Assembly (NCBI RefSeq): GCF_900142955.1 | Contig: NZ_FRCP01000023.1 | Coordinates: 1 to 64,000, forward strand | Length of the DNA: 64,000 nt | Direction: 5' to 3' | Source of the DNA: Anaerosporobacter mobilis DSM 15930 | Lineage (GTDB): Bacteria; Bacillota; Clostridia; Lachnospirales; Lachnospiraceae | In this document: in pieces, positions 26,276 to 35,741 of the stretch | How positions within the stretch are numbered: the first letter of the stretch is position 1 | Layout: the number at the start of each line of letters is the position of its first letter | The notes under the pieces: generated by a model | Told to the model about the DNA's origin: nothing | Seen by the model: only the letters and a program-made list of their open reading frames with translations | Databases searched by the model: none | Made by a program: the position numbers and the translations under genes

Positions 26276-27376
26276 ATGGCAGGTTCAACATTAGGCACTA
26301 TGTTCAAAGTATCTACTTGGGGAGAATCACACGGCAAAGGAATTGGTGTCGTTGTAGATGGTTGCCCCGCAGGTCTTACAATATCTGAAGAATATATTCA
26401 AACTTATCTTAATAGAAGAAAGCCAGGTCAAACCAAATACTCTACTCCTCGTAAAGAAGATGATTATGTAGAAATCTTATCTGGCGTATTCGAAGGTCGT
26501 ACTACAGGTACACCAATCTCTATGGTAGTTATGAATCAAACACAACGTTCTTCGGATTATTCTGAAATTGCTAACTATTATCGTCCAGGACATGCTGACT
26601 ATACCTACGATTCTAAGTATGGTTTTCGTGATTACCGTGGTGGTGGTCGTTCTTCTGGTCGTGAAACAACTGCTCGTGTAGCGGCTGGTGCAATTGCTCT
26701 TGCTATCCTTGATAGTCTGAATATCCATGTTAGTGCGTACACACGATCGATTGGACCAATTACAATTGACTATACCAATCTTAATTTACAAAATATTATG
26801 CAAAGTTCGCTTTATATGCCAGATCTTAACGCATCAGCGAAAGCAGAAGATTTTCTCCTTGAGAAGATGAATGAAAGTAATTCTGTTGGTGGCGTAATTG
26901 AATGCGTCGTTACAGGAATGCCCGCTGGTATCGGTGAACCCGTATTCGAAAAACTAGATGCTAACCTAGCAAAAGCAGTTATGTCGGTTGGAGCTGTTAA
27001 GGGATTCGAAATTGGAGACGGATTTAAGTCTGCTTCTATGCTTGGTGATGCCAATAATGATGCCTTTCATTATGAAGATGGTACATTATCCAAAGAAACC
27101 AATCATGCAGGTGGCATACTTGGCGGCATGAGTGATGGTAGTAACATCATTCTACGTGCTGCTATTAAACCAACCGCATCTATTGCTAGGACACAACATA
27201 CCGTGAATAAAGCTAACAAAAATATCGAAATTAATATAAAAGGTCGTCACGATCCAATCATTGTTCCAAGAGCCGTTGTCGTTATTGAATCTATGGTAGC
27301 GCTAACCTTAGTAGATTTACTTTTACAAAACATGGCTTCTCGTCTGGATAAGATTCAAGAATTTTATAAGAACTAA
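26276..27376 (+). CDS. aroC: Chorismate synthase
   Basis: The 366-residue enzyme removes phosphate from 5-enolpyruvylshikimate 3-phosphate to form chorismate, using reduced flavin. Family signatures are clear: GTMFKVSTWGESHG at the N-terminus, RPGHADYTY and GGRSSGRETTARVAAGA in the middle, and GRHDPIIVPRAV near the C-terminus. Length is normal. AGAGGTG precedes the ATG. It is monocistronic, with hairpins downstream. Confidence 0.96.
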   Translation: MAGSTLGTMFKVSTWGESHGKGIGVVVDGCPAGLTISEEYIQTYLNRRKPGQTKYSTPRKEDDYVEILSGVFEGRTTGTPISMVVMNQTQRSSDYSEIANYYRPGHADYTYDSKYGFRDYRGGGRSSGRETTARVAAGAIALAILDSLNIHVSAYTRSIGPITIDYTNLNLQNIMQSSLYMPDLNASAKAEDFLLEKMNESNSVGGVIECVVTGMPAGIGEPVFEKLDANLAKAVMSVGAVKGFEIGDGFKSASMLGDANNDAFHYEDGTLSKETNHAGGILGGMSDGSNIILRAAIKPTASIARTQHTVNKANKNIEINIKGRHDPIIVPRAVVVIESMVALTLVDLLLQNMASRLDKIQEFYKN

Positions 27377-27382
27377 TGATAC

Positions 27383-27497
27383 TGTTCAGAGCCAATCTCG
27401 AAAAACCTACGATTTGGCTCTGAACAATCAAAAATAATCTATATACAAACAGTAGCCAGAATGACCATATAAGTCATCATGACTACTGTTTTTTCAT
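27383..27497 (+). terminator. Tandem hairpins and terminator after aroC
   Basis: The first hairpin pairs 27383-27395 perfectly with 27414-27426 but lacks a T run. The second pairs 27447-27455 with 27483-27491, has an inner ATGAC/GTCAT stem, and is followed by a long T-rich tract, so it is the actual terminator. The first may protect the message end. Confidence 0.75.
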
Positions 27498-27674
27498 TTT
27501 TTTTATCTTTTTTTTGTCCTTTTTTGTTTACCATAATGCTTGGTTAAAGTTTAGTGTTAGTTAACTCACATGGAATTTTTATCTAATCCACATCGTATTT
27601 ATCCCTTTAAAATCAAAGCTTTGCACAGTTTTTAATAAATTAATTCTAAATTCCATGATTTATGTATTTTTTTG

Positions 27675-27702
27675 TTGACACTCCATATAATCTGTGTATA
27701 AT
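27675..27702 (+). promoter_or_regulatory. Promoter of the polyamine transport operon
   Basis: Consensus TTGACA (27675-27680) and TATAAT (27697-27702) are 16 bases apart, about 105 bases before the regulator start. Confidence 0.8.
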
Positions 27703-27716
27703 AAAATATGCTGTAA

Positions 27717-27733
27717 GTTTAGCAACGCTAAAC
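27717..27733. promoter_or_regulatory. Predicted operator of the PuuR-like regulator
   Basis: GTTTAGC (27717-27723) and its inverse GCTAAAC (27727-27733) flank AAC, 14 bases after the -10 box. A related half-palindrome, GTTATGCTAAC, follows about ten bases further on, and GTTAGTTAAC lies near 27560 upstream. The position fits repression of the operon by its first gene product. Confidence 0.65.
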
Positions 27734-27806
27734 TCAAAGTGTAGTTATGCTAACCAATACCAATTGCTTTATATACAATTGAACTATGAAAAGGAAGTGA
27801 ATCACC

Positions 27807-28346
27807 ATGCAAATCGGTCATAAGATCAAAGAGCTTCGTATTCAAAAGAATCTTACGCAGGAAGAACTGGCAGACCGAGCAGAACTGTCAAAAGGATTCA
27901 TATCACAACTTGAAAGAGATTTAACGTCTCCCTCCATTGCAACTTTAGTTGATATCTTACAATGTCTTGGGACAAACCTTGAAGAATTCTTCTCGAATAC
28001 AACCTCAGAACAAGTCGTTTTTCATAAATCAGATTACTTTGAAAAATACGATAGCGAATTAAAGAATGAAATACAGTGGATAATACCCAATGCGCAAAAA
28101 AATATGATGGAACCGATTCTACTTACTCTAGAACCTGAAGGTTCTACATATCCAGATAACCCACATGAGGGGGAAGAATTCGGTTACGTATTAAACGGAA
28201 GTATTACCATTCATATTGGAAGCAAAACCTACAAAGCAAAGAAAGGCGAAGCCTTCTATTTTACTCCGAATAAGAAACACTATCTTACTGCTTCTTCTAA
28301 GACAGGTGCAAGTCTTATATGGGTTTCGACACCTCCTAGCTTTTAA
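27807..28346 (+). CDS. PuuR-like XRE-cupin regulator of polyamine transport
   Basis: The 179-residue protein joins an XRE helix-turn-helix (residues 6-60; LTQEELADRAELSKGFISQLERD) to a C-terminal cupin (about 105-175; HEGEEFGYVLNGSITIHIG). This is the PuuR layout, in which the cupin senses polyamines or a related small molecule. It is the first gene of the pot operon, and an inverted repeat lies just after the operon promoter. AAGGAAGTGA precedes the ATG. Confidence 0.88.
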   Translation: MQIGHKIKELRIQKNLTQEELADRAELSKGFISQLERDLTSPSIATLVDILQCLGTNLEEFFSNTTSEQVVFHKSDYFEKYDSELKNEIQWIIPNAQKNMMEPILLTLEPEGSTYPDNPHEGEEFGYVLNGSITIHIGSKTYKAKKGEAFYFTPNKKHYLTASSKTGASLIWVSTPPSF

Positions 28347-28370
28347 TTAACTTATGAAAGGAGCCATGCA

Positions 28371-28400
28371 ATGTCTATGCATGGGTATAGCGATGAATAA
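28371..28400 (+). CDS. Possible 9-codon leader peptide overlapping potA
   Basis: ATG at 28371 lies 7 bases after AAAGGAG and opens a frame encoding MSMHGYSDE, ending in TAA at 28398-28400. The potA start ATG (28393) lies within it, so potA translation would depend on ribosomes finishing this short frame or on the same ribosome site at a distance of about 30 bases. Coupling or polyamine-dependent control is possible. No homologue is known to me. Confidence 0.35.
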   Translation: MSMHGYSDE

Positions 28401-29463
28401 ATTAATCGATTTACAGAACATAACAAAAGCATATGGCGACAACATCGTCCTTGACGATTTAAATCTCTATATTAAGGAAAACGAATTCCTTACTCTACTT
28501 GGTCCAAGTGGTTGTGGTAAAACAACTACATTACGTATTATTGGAGGATTTGAAAATCCTGATCAAGGTAATGTTATCTTTGATGGTAAGAATATTACAA
28601 AACTTCCACCAAACCAAAGACAATTAAACACCGTGTTCCAAAAATATGCCCTATTTACTCATATGACTATTGCAGAGAATATTGCATTCGGGCTTAAAAT
28701 CAAAAAGAAAAGTAAAAGTTATATTGACGATAAAATTAAATATGCATTAAAGCTTGTAAATCTTGATGGTTACGAAAATCGTAAACCAGATTCTCTATCC
28801 GGTGGTCAACAGCAACGTATCGCAATTGCTCGTGCTATCGTTAATGAGCCAAAAGTACTTCTACTAGATGAGCCGCTTGGTGCTCTAGACTTAAAACTTC
28901 GTCAAGATATGCAGTATGAATTAATACGTCTTAAGAACGAACTAGGGATTACTTTCATCTATGTAACCCATGATCAAGAGGAAGCATTGACAATGTCAGA
29001 TACGATTGTCGTTATGAATCAAGGTTACATTCAACAGATTGGTACACCTGAAGATATCTATAACGAGCCAACGAACGCTTTCGTTGCTGACTTCATTGGA
29101 GAAAGTAATATCATCGCTGGAACTATGATTCAAGATAAATTAGTTAATATTCTCGGCACAAACTTTGAATGTGTTGACGTTGGTTTTGGAAAGAATAAAC
29201 CTGTTGACGTTGTAATTCGTCCAGAGGACATTGACTTAGTAGCTCCTGAACAAGGAACCATTACAGGCCGCGTGACATCATTGATATTCAAAGGTGTTCA
29301 TTATGAGATGGAAGTTATGGCAAACGGCCATGAGTGGCTTGTTCATAGCACAGATTTATCACCGGTAGGCAGTGAAGTTGGTATTCACGTTGATCCATTC
29401 GATATTCAGATTATGAATAAACCAGAATCGGATGATGAAGAGGCGGTGATTCTAGATGAATAA
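28393..29463 (+). CDS. potA: Spermidine/putrescine ABC transporter ATPase PotA
   Basis: The 356-residue protein powers polyamine import. The ATPase domain (about residues 4-235) has Walker A GPSGCGKTT, signature LSGGQQQR, Walker B LLLDEPLGALD and switch VTHDQEE; the C-terminal TOBE region (about 270-340) is regulatory in PotA/MalK-type proteins. ATG at 28393 was chosen because it starts the conserved MNKLIDLQNITKAYG; upstream in-frame ATGs overlap the ribosome site. Its end overlaps potB by 8 bases. Confidence 0.93.
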   Translation: MNKLIDLQNITKAYGDNIVLDDLNLYIKENEFLTLLGPSGCGKTTTLRIIGGFENPDQGNVIFDGKNITKLPPNQRQLNTVFQKYALFTHMTIAENIAFGLKIKKKSKSYIDDKIKYALKLVNLDGYENRKPDSLSGGQQQRIAIARAIVNEPKVLLLDEPLGALDLKLRQDMQYELIRLKNELGITFIYVTHDQEEALTMSDTIVVMNQGYIQQIGTPEDIYNEPTNAFVADFIGESNIIAGTMIQDKLVNILGTNFECVDVGFGKNKPVDVVIRPEDIDLVAPEQGTITGRVTSLIFKGVHYEMEVMANGHEWLVHSTDLSPVGSEVGIHVDPFDIQIMNKPESDDEEAVILDE

Positions 29464-30271
29464 GAAGAAGTGGCTTGCCACTCCATATATTATCTGGATG
29501 GCTGCATTTATCATTATTCCACTTATTCTAGTTGTATACTATGGAGTAACTACTGATTCTGGAAGTTTCACTCTAGAGAATGTGAAAAACATAGCGAATC
29601 ACGATAACATGAAAGCTCTTCTCCTTTCTCTAAAACTATCCTTAATTAGTACGGTGATCTGTTTAGTTCTTGCTTATCCACTTGCAATGATTCTATCAAA
29701 GATGCAGATGAATAGTCACAGTTTCATCGTACTCATATTCATTCTTCCAATGTGGATGAACTTTCTATTACGTACATTAGCTTGGCAAACATTACTTGAG
29801 AAGAACGGTGTAATTAACACACTACTTGGATACCTTGGAATCCCTGGAATCGATATTATTAATACTCCAAGTGCTATCATCCTTGGTATGGTATATAACT
29901 TCCTTCCATTCATGGTATTACCAATCTATAATACTTTGATAAAATTGGATCTGAATGTTATCAACGCAGCAAGAGACCTTGGTGCGAACAGTACACAAAC
30001 ATTCACTAAAATTATCTTTCCACTTAGCTTACCAGGTGTTGTTAGTGGTATTACAATGGTATTCGTGCCAGCACTTACAACCTTCGTAATCTCAGATATC
30101 TTAGGTGGTGGTAAGATTCTCTTAATTGGTAATATAATTGAACAAGATTTCCGTTCTAGTCGTTGGAATGTAGGCTCAGGCCTATCACTCGTATTAATGG
30201 TATTCATCCTATTAAGTATGGCTATCCTTGCGAAATATGATAAAGATTCGGAGGGTACGAATATATGGTAA
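29456..30271 (+). CDS. potB: Spermidine/putrescine ABC transporter permease PotB
   Basis: The 271-residue permease has about six membrane helices and the cytoplasmic EAA-type loop that contacts PotA (INAARDLGANSTQTFTKIIF, near residue 170). It pairs with the PotC half of the next gene. Its start lies inside the end of potA and its end overlaps the next gene by 7 bases, giving tight translational coupling. Confidence 0.92.
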   Translation: MNKKKWLATPYIIWMAAFIIIPLILVVYYGVTTDSGSFTLENVKNIANHDNMKALLLSLKLSLISTVICLVLAYPLAMILSKMQMNSHSFIVLIFILPMWMNFLLRTLAWQTLLEKNGVINTLLGYLGIPGIDIINTPSAIILGMVYNFLPFMVLPIYNTLIKLDLNVINAARDLGANSTQTFTKIIFPLSLPGVVSGITMVFVPALTTFVISDILGGGKILLIGNIIEQDFRSSRWNVGSGLSLVLMVFILLSMAILAKYDKDSEGTNIW

Positions 30272-32145
30272 AAAAGATAACGCAAAAATTATATATTGCT
30301 TTAATGTTCATATTCCTCTATGCGCCAATTGCAGTTTTGATTGTATTATCCTTTAACAAATCAAAGTCCCGTGCAAAATGGGGTGGATTTACATTACAAT
30401 GGTATAAAGAACTATTTGCCAATCAACAGATTATGAATGCACTCTATACAACCTTAGTACTTGCACTTGTTTCTGCTTTGGTCGCTACGATAATTGGTAC
30501 TGCTGCTTCTATTGCTATGAACAGTATGAGGCGTTCTCCTCGTACCATAATGATGGGAATTACCAATATACCAATGCTTAATGCAGATATTGTAACTGGT
30601 ATCTCATTAATGCTTATCTTCGTAGCAATTAACTATACACTTGGCTTTACAAGCGTCTTAATTGCACATATCACATTCAATATACCGTATGTAATTCTTA
30701 GTGTTATGCCAAAATTAAAGCAGACTAATAAGAGTACTTATGAAGCAGCACTTGATCTTGGTGCTTCACACATGTATGCTTTCCGTACAGTTATTCTTCC
30801 AGACATATTTCCTGGAATCATGTCCGGATTCTTATTAGCATTTACAATGTCATTAGATGACTTCATAATTACACACTTTACAAAAGGTCCTGGAGTTAAC
30901 ACATTATCAACTAAGATTTATACAGAAGTACGTAAGGGTATTAAACCAGAGATGTATGCATTATCTACACTTCTATTCGTCTCTGTTCTTACTTTGTTAA
31001 TCTTAATTAATCGTACTCCTTCAGAAGAGAAGATAAATAAAAGATTGAAAAAGAAAGCGGTTCAAAAAGAATCAAATTCTAAGTTTAGAATCTTTAAACC
31101 TGCTATCATTCTTATAGTTATCGCTGCATTAATAGTTGGTTCTTTTGCTGGTATGAAAACTACTAGCGGTAAAAACACTTTAAATGTATATAACTGGGGT
31201 GAATACATCGATCCTGAAGTTATTACTATGTTTGAAAAAGAAACAGGAATTGATGTAGTCTATGATGAATTCGAAATGAATGAAGAAATGTATTCTAAAG
31301 TTGAAACTGGTGCTGTCAAATACGATGTTGTTTGTCCGTCTGATTATACCATTCAACGTATGATTGAAGCTGACTTACTTGCAGAACTCAATTATGATAA
31401 TATTCCAAACATCAAATATATTGGTAAAGACTACTTACAGAGTGCAGAAGCATTTGATCCAGGAAACAAGTATGCTATACCTTATTGTTGGGGTACTGTA
31501 GGTATCTTATATAATAAAACTATGGTAGATGAACCAATCGATTCATGGAGTGCCATCTTTGATGAAAAATATAAAAATAACATTCTTATGATTAACAGTG
31601 TTCGAGATGCCATGGGAATCGCTTTAAAATATCTAGGTTACTCACTAAATTCAACGGATAGAGATGAACTTGAGGAGGCTACAAATCTTCTTAAAGAACA
31701 AAAACCACTTGTTCAATCTTATGTAGTTGATCAAGTTAGAGATAAGATGATTGGTAACAATGCCGCTATCGGTATTATCTATTCCGGTGAAGCAATTTAC
31801 ACGAGACGTGAAAATCCAGATCTTGAATATGTGGTACCTAAAGAAGGGTCAAACATTTGGATAGACGGATGGGTAATTCCTAAGAACAGCGAAAACAAAG
31901 AAAATGCTGAAAAATTCATCAACTTCTTATGTAGACCAGATATTGCTTTATTAAACTTCGACTACATTACGTATTCAACACCTAATACTGCTGCTAGGGA
32001 TTTAATTGAAGACGAAGATATTCGTAATAGTACAATTGCTTTCCCTGACAGTGCAACAATTAGTAACTGTGAAACCTTTAAGTATCTTGGAGATGCCATG
32101 ACGGCTTATTATGATGATAAATGGCGTGAAGTGTTGTCACAGTAA
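30265..32145 (+). CDS. potCD: Fused PotC permease and PotD polyamine-binding protein
   Basis: The 626-residue protein joins two transporter parts normally made separately. Residues 1-255 form the PotC permease with its EAA loop (YEAALDLGASHMYAFRTVI). A basic linker (about 255-275) leads to an extra membrane helix (about 280-298), which places the C-terminal PotD-like binding domain (about 305-626; NTLNVYNWGEYIDPE onward) outside the cell. The binding domain therefore needs no lipoprotein signal. Similar fusions occur in other Firmicutes as permease/substrate-binding proteins. A fixed one-to-one receptor per permease is implied. Confidence 0.92.
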   Translation: MVKKITQKLYIALMFIFLYAPIAVLIVLSFNKSKSRAKWGGFTLQWYKELFANQQIMNALYTTLVLALVSALVATIIGTAASIAMNSMRRSPRTIMMGITNIPMLNADIVTGISLMLIFVAINYTLGFTSVLIAHITFNIPYVILSVMPKLKQTNKSTYEAALDLGASHMYAFRTVILPDIFPGIMSGFLLAFTMSLDDFIITHFTKGPGVNTLSTKIYTEVRKGIKPEMYALSTLLFVSVLTLLILINRTPSEEKINKRLKKKAVQKESNSKFRIFKPAIILIVIAALIVGSFAGMKTTSGKNTLNVYNWGEYIDPEVITMFEKETGIDVVYDEFEMNEEMYSKVETGAVKYDVVCPSDYTIQRMIEADLLAELNYDNIPNIKYIGKDYLQSAEAFDPGNKYAIPYCWGTVGILYNKTMVDEPIDSWSAIFDEKYKNNILMINSVRDAMGIALKYLGYSLNSTDRDELEEATNLLKEQKPLVQSYVVDQVRDKMIGNNAAIGIIYSGEAIYTRRENPDLEYVVPKEGSNIWIDGWVIPKNSENKENAEKFINFLCRPDIALLNFDYITYSTPNTAARDLIEDEDIRNSTIAFPDSATISNCETFKYLGDAMTAYYDDKWREVLSQ

Positions 32146-32206
32146 TTCTCCTAAGTATCGATTGCGCTATGTAGGTTATTATTAACTATCAAACACAATA
32201 TAAAAC

Positions 32207-32252
32207 AGAAATGCCAGAGACGAGTATGTTCGATTCGTAATCTGGCATTTCT
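32207..32252 (+). terminator. Terminator of the pot operon
   Basis: A perfect 12-bp stem (32207-32218 with 32241-32252) encloses a shorter inner stem. The T run is weak. It separates convergent genes. Confidence 0.65.
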
Positions 32253-32282
32253 ATTGTCATTCAGTTAATCTAAGCATATTAA

Positions 32283-32627
32283 TTATTTCATTTTGTCTGC
32301 TATATTCTCATATACTTTCTTAGTACTATCTACAATATCTTTTGTTACATCTTCTACTTTATTACCAATTTTATGACTAGCATAGTACATGTCTTTTCCT
32401 AGCATATCTGTTTTATCTTCTACTTTGTTACCAATTTTGCGACTGGCATAGTACATATCCTTTCCTAGCATATCCGCTTTATCTTCTACCTTATTGCAAA
32501 TATCCTTTGAAACTCCGACCTTCTTGCCAATCTCACTGATAACTTCACCACCGGATTTGGTTACAACACCACCTGCTTTAACTACATTTTCAGCAACAGA
32601 ATTCATTGTTTTACCCACTTTAGACAT
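32283..32627 (-). CDS. Small amphipathic repeat protein of unknown function
   Basis: The 114-residue protein consists largely of predicted amphipathic helix. A unit of about 20 residues (IGNKVEDKTDMLGKDMYYAS) occurs twice almost unchanged and a third time partly (about residues 44-95). No signal peptide or membrane helix is seen. The pattern resembles LEA- or apolipoprotein-type surface-binding helices, perhaps membrane- or stress-related, but I recognise no family. AGAGGTG precedes the ATG. Confidence 0.65.
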   Translation of the reverse strand: MSKVGKTMNSVAENVVKAGGVVTKSGGEVISEIGKKVGVSKDICNKVEDKADMLGKDMYYASRKIGNKVEDKTDMLGKDMYYASHKIGNKVEDVTKDIVDSTKKVYENIADKMK

Positions 32628-32884
32628 AAAAACACCTCTTTCCTTTACAAGGTCTAATTTTCTTACTATGAATTAAAAATCCAAGAATAGGAATGATTTG
32701 AATATAATAATCCATACTTTTATTTTCTCCAAGTAACTGATTGCTATACTAGAATTAGTTTACCATAAATCTATAGTATTGTGTGTAAAAAGCAATTTTT
32801 TTGTTACTCTTACAGAATATCAAAACTTTATTTTACACATAATGAACTCAGTTAGAAAATTAATTTATTAAGAAAGGAAATTTT

Positions 32885-33262
32885 ATGATAGAAGCAATTT
32901 CAAAGATTACATTATATGTTAATAATCAAGCTGAAGCCAAATCTTTCTGGCTAGATAAGATGGATTTTGTTGTTTCTTTTGAACAAACGATGGGACCTGG
33001 AATGACTTGGCTAGAAGTAGCTCCATCAAGAGATTCTAAAACATCTTTCGTATTATATGAAAAAGAATTGATGAAAAAGCAAAATCCAAACACACCACTT
33101 ACACATCCTTCTGTTTTCCTTACAACAAAAGCTATCGAAACGATTCATACCACGCTAAAAAACAAAGGTGTTACAGTAACCGAATTGATGGTATATCCAT
33201 ATGGTAAGATGTTCACCTTTTATGATCAAGACAATAATCCCTTTCTACTAAGAGAAGATTAG
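32885..33262 (+). CDS. Glyoxalase/VOC-family protein
   Basis: The 125-residue protein has the paired beta-alpha-beta-beta-beta units of the vicinal oxygen chelate fold (ISKITLYVNNQAEAKSFWLDKMDFVV at the start and MFTFYDQDNNPFLLRED at the end). Members bind metals and act as glyoxalases, dioxygenases or antibiotic-binding proteins. The usual metal residues are not all obvious, so a specific activity cannot be given. AAAGGAAA precedes the ATG. Confidence 0.8.
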   Translation: MIEAISKITLYVNNQAEAKSFWLDKMDFVVSFEQTMGPGMTWLEVAPSRDSKTSFVLYEKELMKKQNPNTPLTHPSVFLTTKAIETIHTTLKNKGVTVTELMVYPYGKMFTFYDQDNNPFLLRED

Positions 33263-33390
33263 ACATCTTGCCTATCCTCTTGTATATATGTTATAATATA
33301 GCTTATGAGAAGTATCAAAGTTGCTTCTAGGGATTATAATAGCGCTATATATATTTAACGAACAAAACTATACATGAAAAGGGGATTCTA

Positions 33391-33870
33391 ATGAAACCAA
33401 TAGCAAGCTTTACAATAGACCACTTAAGACTTCTACCAGGTATCTATGTATCAAGAAAAGATACTTTTGGTGAATCAGTTATTACTACATTTGATTTGCG
33501 TATGACTAGACCAAACTATGAACCTGTTATGAACAATGCAGAACTTCACACAATCGAACATCTGGCTGCTACCTTCTTACGTAATCACGCTGATTATGCG
33601 AACAAGGTTATTTACTTTGGACCAATGGGTTGTAGAACAGGTTGTTACCTTCTATTAGCTGGTGATTACGAATCCAAAGATATTGTTCCATTAATTACAG
33701 AGATGTTCGAATTCATTCGTGATTTTGAAGGTGAAATTCCAGGTGCTGCTGCTATTAATTGCGGAAACTACCTAGACCAAAATCTAGATATGGCAAAATA
33801 TCTAGCAAACCGTTATTTAACTAATATTTTATATCAAATTAAAGAAGAAAATCTAATATATCCAAACTAA
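33391..33870 (+). CDS. luxS: S-ribosylhomocysteine lyase LuxS
   Basis: The 159-residue enzyme cleaves S-ribosylhomocysteine to homocysteine and DPD, the precursor of autoinducer-2, in the recycling of S-adenosylmethionine. Metal ligands H53 and H57 (HTIEH) and C124 (INCGNY), and the catalytic cysteine C85 (GCRTGCY), are all present. Length is normal. AAAGGGG precedes the ATG, and a TATAAT lies about 100 bases upstream. It stands alone, without pfs or metabolic partners. Confidence 0.96.
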   Translation: MKPIASFTIDHLRLLPGIYVSRKDTFGESVITTFDLRMTRPNYEPVMNNAELHTIEHLAATFLRNHADYANKVIYFGPMGCRTGCYLLLAGDYESKDIVPLITEMFEFIRDFEGEIPGAAAINCGNYLDQNLDMAKYLANRYLTNILYQIKEENLIYPN

Positions 33871-33894
33871 AATATGCTTCTACTACTATACGAT

Positions 33895-33943
33895 AGACAA
33901 TTATAAACTCATTCCTTATTGAGTTCTATAATTGTCTTTTTCT
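33895..33943 (+). terminator. Terminator of luxS
   Basis: Stem 33895-33905 with 33927-33937 plus an inner AACTC/GAGTT stem, followed by TTTTTCT. Confidence 0.85.
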
Positions 33944-34076
33944 ATATCAGCTCATCTTGATAAATTGTCCCTAAAAAGGCAAGAATAAATCTCCCAGACT
34001 TTCATATATATTACTAATAAACTAATATAAGGAGGCAGGGCAGATATTCTTATAATAAATATTTGTCTTTTCTAAT

Positions 34077-35264
34077 ATGAGTGAAAACACAATTCCTATG
34101 CCAGATCTTACAACTGAAAATATTACGAACGAAATCCCCTTTATAAATTACAATAGCAGCCAAACAAAACAAAATGAAAACCATCGCGAGGAGAATCAAC
34201 CAAGAGGTTTCAGCCATCAAGCTGATTTAATTCGTGCCGCTATGCCATATGCAAGTGGTACAAATCAACAATCTATGAATGTTATTCTTAAGGTGTCTGA
34301 ACTAATGCAGACTATACAAAATCCAGAACCCGAACTCTCTGCTTGTAGTATGGAGAACTCTAAAGAGGGCTTTGATATGGAAGGGTTATTATCAAGCATT
34401 AAAAATGTATGCTATCCACGAGAAGCCGATATTATCAATATGCTCCTCAACACTATTCATGCTAGACGTTTCTATCAGACATATCAAACAGTAGCTGCAA
34501 CCATGGCAAACGAAACAAAAGAGGCAAATGAATCTACATTAAGTGCAGCTAGCTTAGGTAGAGGTAATGGACGTCACCAAAATAATTCTAATGCAAATAG
34601 TGGTATGAACAATATGAACTCGATTCTTAACAATCCTTTAATGAAGGAAATGTTGGATAGTTTTATGACACCTGTTCAACGTAGTAGCTTTAATAATATC
34701 ACGAACATGATGAGCACTATGAATACCATGAATGCAATGAATAATATGAATCCTACTAATGGTATGAATAATAATACTATGAACAATAACGCGAACAATA
34801 TGAATAGCAACATGAATAACACTATGAACAATAGCCCGAATAATAATATGAATAGTAGTATGAATAATGCTTTGAATATTATGAATGCCATGAACAATAA
34901 TTCTAATAATACTACGAATAATAGTATGAACAATGGTATGAATAATGCTATGAATATTATGAATGCGATGAATGCGATGAATGGTATGAATAATATGAAC
35001 GTGAATAACGACAAGAGTTCTTCTAATAATGGGAACGGTGCAACCCCTATGGGAAATATGAATCCAACTAATTCATCCAGACCTTCAGCTCCCGCTAATA
35101 ATGCCAGAAACAGCATGCATCGTGGTGGAATGAATTCTCGTAACTCCATGACTCCTCCCACTATGAATAATCTACATGTTATGGAAATGATGAATGCACA
35201 GGAAGATCCAAATGATTTATATTTAGATTCCTTACCAGAAGATATTACTCCTGATTTAGCTTGA
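34077..35264 (+). CDS. Asn/Met-rich low-complexity protein of unknown function
   Basis: The 395-residue protein has an ordered-looking N-terminal part (about residues 45-160, with helices around IRAAMPYASGTNQQSMNVIL and EADIINMLLNTIHARRFYQ) and a long tract (about 165-345) made almost wholly of Asn and Met with some Ser, Thr and Ala, in repeating MNN/NNM words. Such Asn-rich tracts are prion-like and prone to condensation. There is no signal peptide. The nearest AGGAGG lies 40 bases upstream, but a CAGATATT/AATATTTG hairpin (34041-34065) could bring it closer to the ATG. The 89-residue gene that follows is probably co-transcribed. I recognise no family. Confidence 0.75.
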   Translation: MSENTIPMPDLTTENITNEIPFINYNSSQTKQNENHREENQPRGFSHQADLIRAAMPYASGTNQQSMNVILKVSELMQTIQNPEPELSACSMENSKEGFDMEGLLSSIKNVCYPREADIINMLLNTIHARRFYQTYQTVAATMANETKEANESTLSAASLGRGNGRHQNNSNANSGMNNMNSILNNPLMKEMLDSFMTPVQRSSFNNITNMMSTMNTMNAMNNMNPTNGMNNNTMNNNANNMNSNMNNTMNNSPNNNMNSSMNNALNIMNAMNNNSNNTTNNSMNNGMNNAMNIMNAMNAMNGMNNMNVNNDKSSSNNGNGATPMGNMNPTNSSRPSAPANNARNSMHRGGMNSRNSMTPPTMNNLHVMEMMNAQEDPNDLYLDSLPEDITPDLA

Positions 35265-35328
35265 TTTTACATGTACATTAGTTTCACAATCGACTAACAA
35301 AATCCCCCAAAAGAAAGGAATCCATTAA

Positions 35329-35598
35329 ATGAAAGATTTATCCTGGATTAATCATCCCGCTATGGAACATATTGATCCAAGAAAGCTTGCTATTCTTGTT
35401 GATCTTGCCAATGAAGCGGAAGGTAAACCCCTTGATCAAAGTTTACCATTTATTATGAATGCTAATACAAAGCTTAGAGCTCAAAACCTAAGTTTCACAA
35501 AGGAAGAGAATGAACTTCTTGTTGAGGTTCTTAGTAAGGATATGTCTCCACAGGATAAGATGAAGTTAGATATGATGAAACGTATGATGATGAAATAA
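35329..35598 (+). CDS. Small helical protein paired with the Asn/Met-rich protein
   Basis: The 89-residue protein is predicted to be entirely helical (WINHPAMEHIDPRKLAILVD onward), with a Met/Lys-rich end (KMKLDMMKRMMMK). AAAGGAA precedes the ATG. It follows the Asn/Met-rich gene by 64 bases, without a terminator between, and a strong terminator comes after it, so the two form an operon. I recognise no function; partnership with the upstream product is inferred. Confidence 0.7.
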   Translation: MKDLSWINHPAMEHIDPRKLAILVDLANEAEGKPLDQSLPFIMNANTKLRAQNLSFTKEENELLVEVLSKDMSPQDKMKLDMMKRMMMK

Positions 35599-35741
35599 AA
35601 TAAGAATGAGTTACATAAATCCTCGCTCCTCTCCTTTCTATCGCAGGAAATTTAATTATAGTCTTAAACCAAAAAGAACTTGGCATTTAGCAAGGGCAGT
35701 GAAAACTTTCGATTTTCTAGCCCTATTGAGATCTCAAAGTA

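Noticed and set aside
34676..35161. Minus-strand frame of 161 codons opposite the Asn/Met-rich gene
   Set aside because: Its Leu/Phe/Ile-rich sequence is the antisense of Asn/Met repeats and has no ribosome site.
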